DNA of 5,548 nucleotides from Lachnospiraceae bacterium UBA4292. Its GTDB lineage: Bacteria; Bacillota; Clostridia; Lachnospirales; Lachnospiraceae. How positions within the stretch are numbered: the stretch's first letter is position 1; each line of letters opens with the position of its first letter. Below the pieces are notes generated by a model. It searched no databases. It was not told the DNA's origin and saw nothing but the letters and a program-made list of their open reading frames with translations. Positions 4,916-5,548 of the stretch are shown here, in pieces. The DNA lies in NCBI GenBank assembly GCA_002395865.1, contig DGVE01000139.1, positions 1 through 5,548 on the forward strand, written 5' to 3'. The translations under genes and the position numbers were made by a program.

Positions 4916-5548
4916 ATGAGAAAACGTTTGTTGCTTCCGGTTGTAATAGGGATAGGTCTGTGCATCATATTAGCGGTCGTCATATTGATTGCCAATTCCG
5001 GAAAAAAACTGGTTTTGAGATATTCTTCATTTACAAACTGTTTAGACAGTGTGAAGGCGGTAGAGAATAATACTTATGGGAATCTGGATTTTTCTGATTG
5101 TTACTATGAGACGGTTAATATAACAAGTGCAGGCGAGGTCAATGCGATAATTGCAGGAATGGATAGTGCTAGTTCAAAAAAGATCTCACTGAATGAAAAT
5201 AATGATGCAAGGAAAAAGGCTCTTCTTGGATTGTATGAGGTTTTATTTGGCAAAGAGTGTACTATAGGGAAGGACGATATCAGCGAAGATGGTAGTGTCG
5301 ATCTGAGTACAGAAGCGATCTCCTGCAGGCTTAATCCATATAATACATTGTTTATGGCAGATAACAGCAGATATGTTTTGCCTGTTGCGGGATTGTGTTC
5401 CAGAAGGATGCTTTACAGACTGGATGAGGAAGCGGCGGTGCCGGATATATGTGCCAAAGGCGTTTCGATGAGTTTATCCGAGGCAGTAAAATGGTGTGAT
5501 GAGTTAAACTCTGAGTATCTTTATGCATATTGTATAGGGGACTCATAC
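4916..5548 (+). CDS. Membrane-anchored extracytoplasmic protein, partial (3' end beyond window)
   Basis: An open frame runs from ATG at 4916 to the window edge with no stop, giving 211 residues. It begins MRKRLLLPVVIGIGLC and has one hydrophobic helix at about residues 7-26, preceded by Arg/Lys. This predicts a signal anchor with the rest outside the cell. The visible ectodomain contains eight cysteines (42, 62, 115, 137, 161, 179, 194, 206), an unusual number for a clostridial exported protein. The segment ADNSRYVLPVAGL, then RRMLYRLDEEAAVP (163-176), has a strand-like look that might be the first blade of a beta-propeller; this is a weak guess. There is no good Shine-Dalgarno sequence. The start is 5 bp after the preceding stop, so translation probably depends on coupling to the secreted-protein gene. 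Base composition is more A/T-rich than the ribosomal genes. No function is recognised. Confidence 0.78.
   Translation, partial: MRKRLLLPVVIGIGLCIILAVVILIANSGKKLVLRYSSFTNCLDSVKAVENNTYGNLDFSDCYYETVNITSAGEVNAIIAGMDSASSKKISLNENNDARKKALLGLYEVLFGKECTIGKDDISEDGSVDLSTEAISCRLNPYNTLFMADNSRYVLPVAGLCSRRMLYRLDEEAAVPDICAKGVSMSLSEAVKWCDELNSEYLYAYCIGDSY

Noticed and set aside
4846..5070. Plus-strand open frame of 74 codons overlapping the end of the secreted-protein gene
   Set aside because: It overlaps two better-supported frames, lacks a ribosome binding site and its translation shows no signal or domain features.
5352..5546. Minus-strand open frame of 64 codons at the window end
   Set aside because: It lies opposite the continuing membrane-protein frame and has no start signal or recognisable features.
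1..5548. CRISPR arrays, tRNA genes, insertion sequences or attachment sites
   Set aside because: No regularly spaced repeats, tRNA-like cloverleaf, transposase gene or flanking inverted repeats with target duplications were seen on reading the window.

Overview
The window carries the 3' end of a bacterial ribosomal-protein/RNA polymerase operon, followed by an accessory ECF-sigma module. The operon order is rpsK (tail only), rpsD, rpoA, rplQ. This order, the strong AGGAGG ribosome binding sites, the moderate base composition and an L17 about 50-60 residues longer than usual all suggest a member of the Clostridia. The enlarged L17 fits the Lachnospiraceae (Butyrivibrio/Roseburia-like) best as I remember the family, but the genus cannot be fixed from this sequence alone.

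Positions 1-2301 are housekeeping. The last 13 codons of rpsK lead into rpsD (GTG start at 60), then rpoA (744) and rplQ (1717). The operon closes at a clear intrinsic terminator (2272-2301). The 87-bp rpsD-rpoA gap holds several small hairpins, two of which are mutually exclusive.

Positions 2302-5548 hold four genes on the same strand. First comes an ECF-type sigma factor (2393-2941), preceded by a sequence resembling an ECF promoter (TGTAAC, 17 nt, then TATC), so autoregulation is plausible. Forty-five bases later comes a 458-residue protein (2987-4363) with a short cytoplasmic tail, one transmembrane helix, an extracytoplasmic middle region and a C-terminal chymotrypsin-fold serine protease domain with a full apparent triad (His291, Asp322, Ser403). 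Its position and N-terminal layout are those of an anti-sigma factor. It is therefore a candidate single-polypeptide anti-sigma/protease sensor, and the most interesting object in the window. After a 118-bp gap with its own candidate promoter and a strong orphan ribosome binding site come a small secreted protein of unknown function (4482-4910) and, 5 bp further on, a membrane-anchored cysteine-containing protein (from 4916) that runs off the window.

A working model, which is inference only: the sigma factor is held at the membrane by the protease-bearing partner. An envelope signal alters the protease and releases sigma, and the downstream exported proteins are targets, substrates or effectors of the same response.
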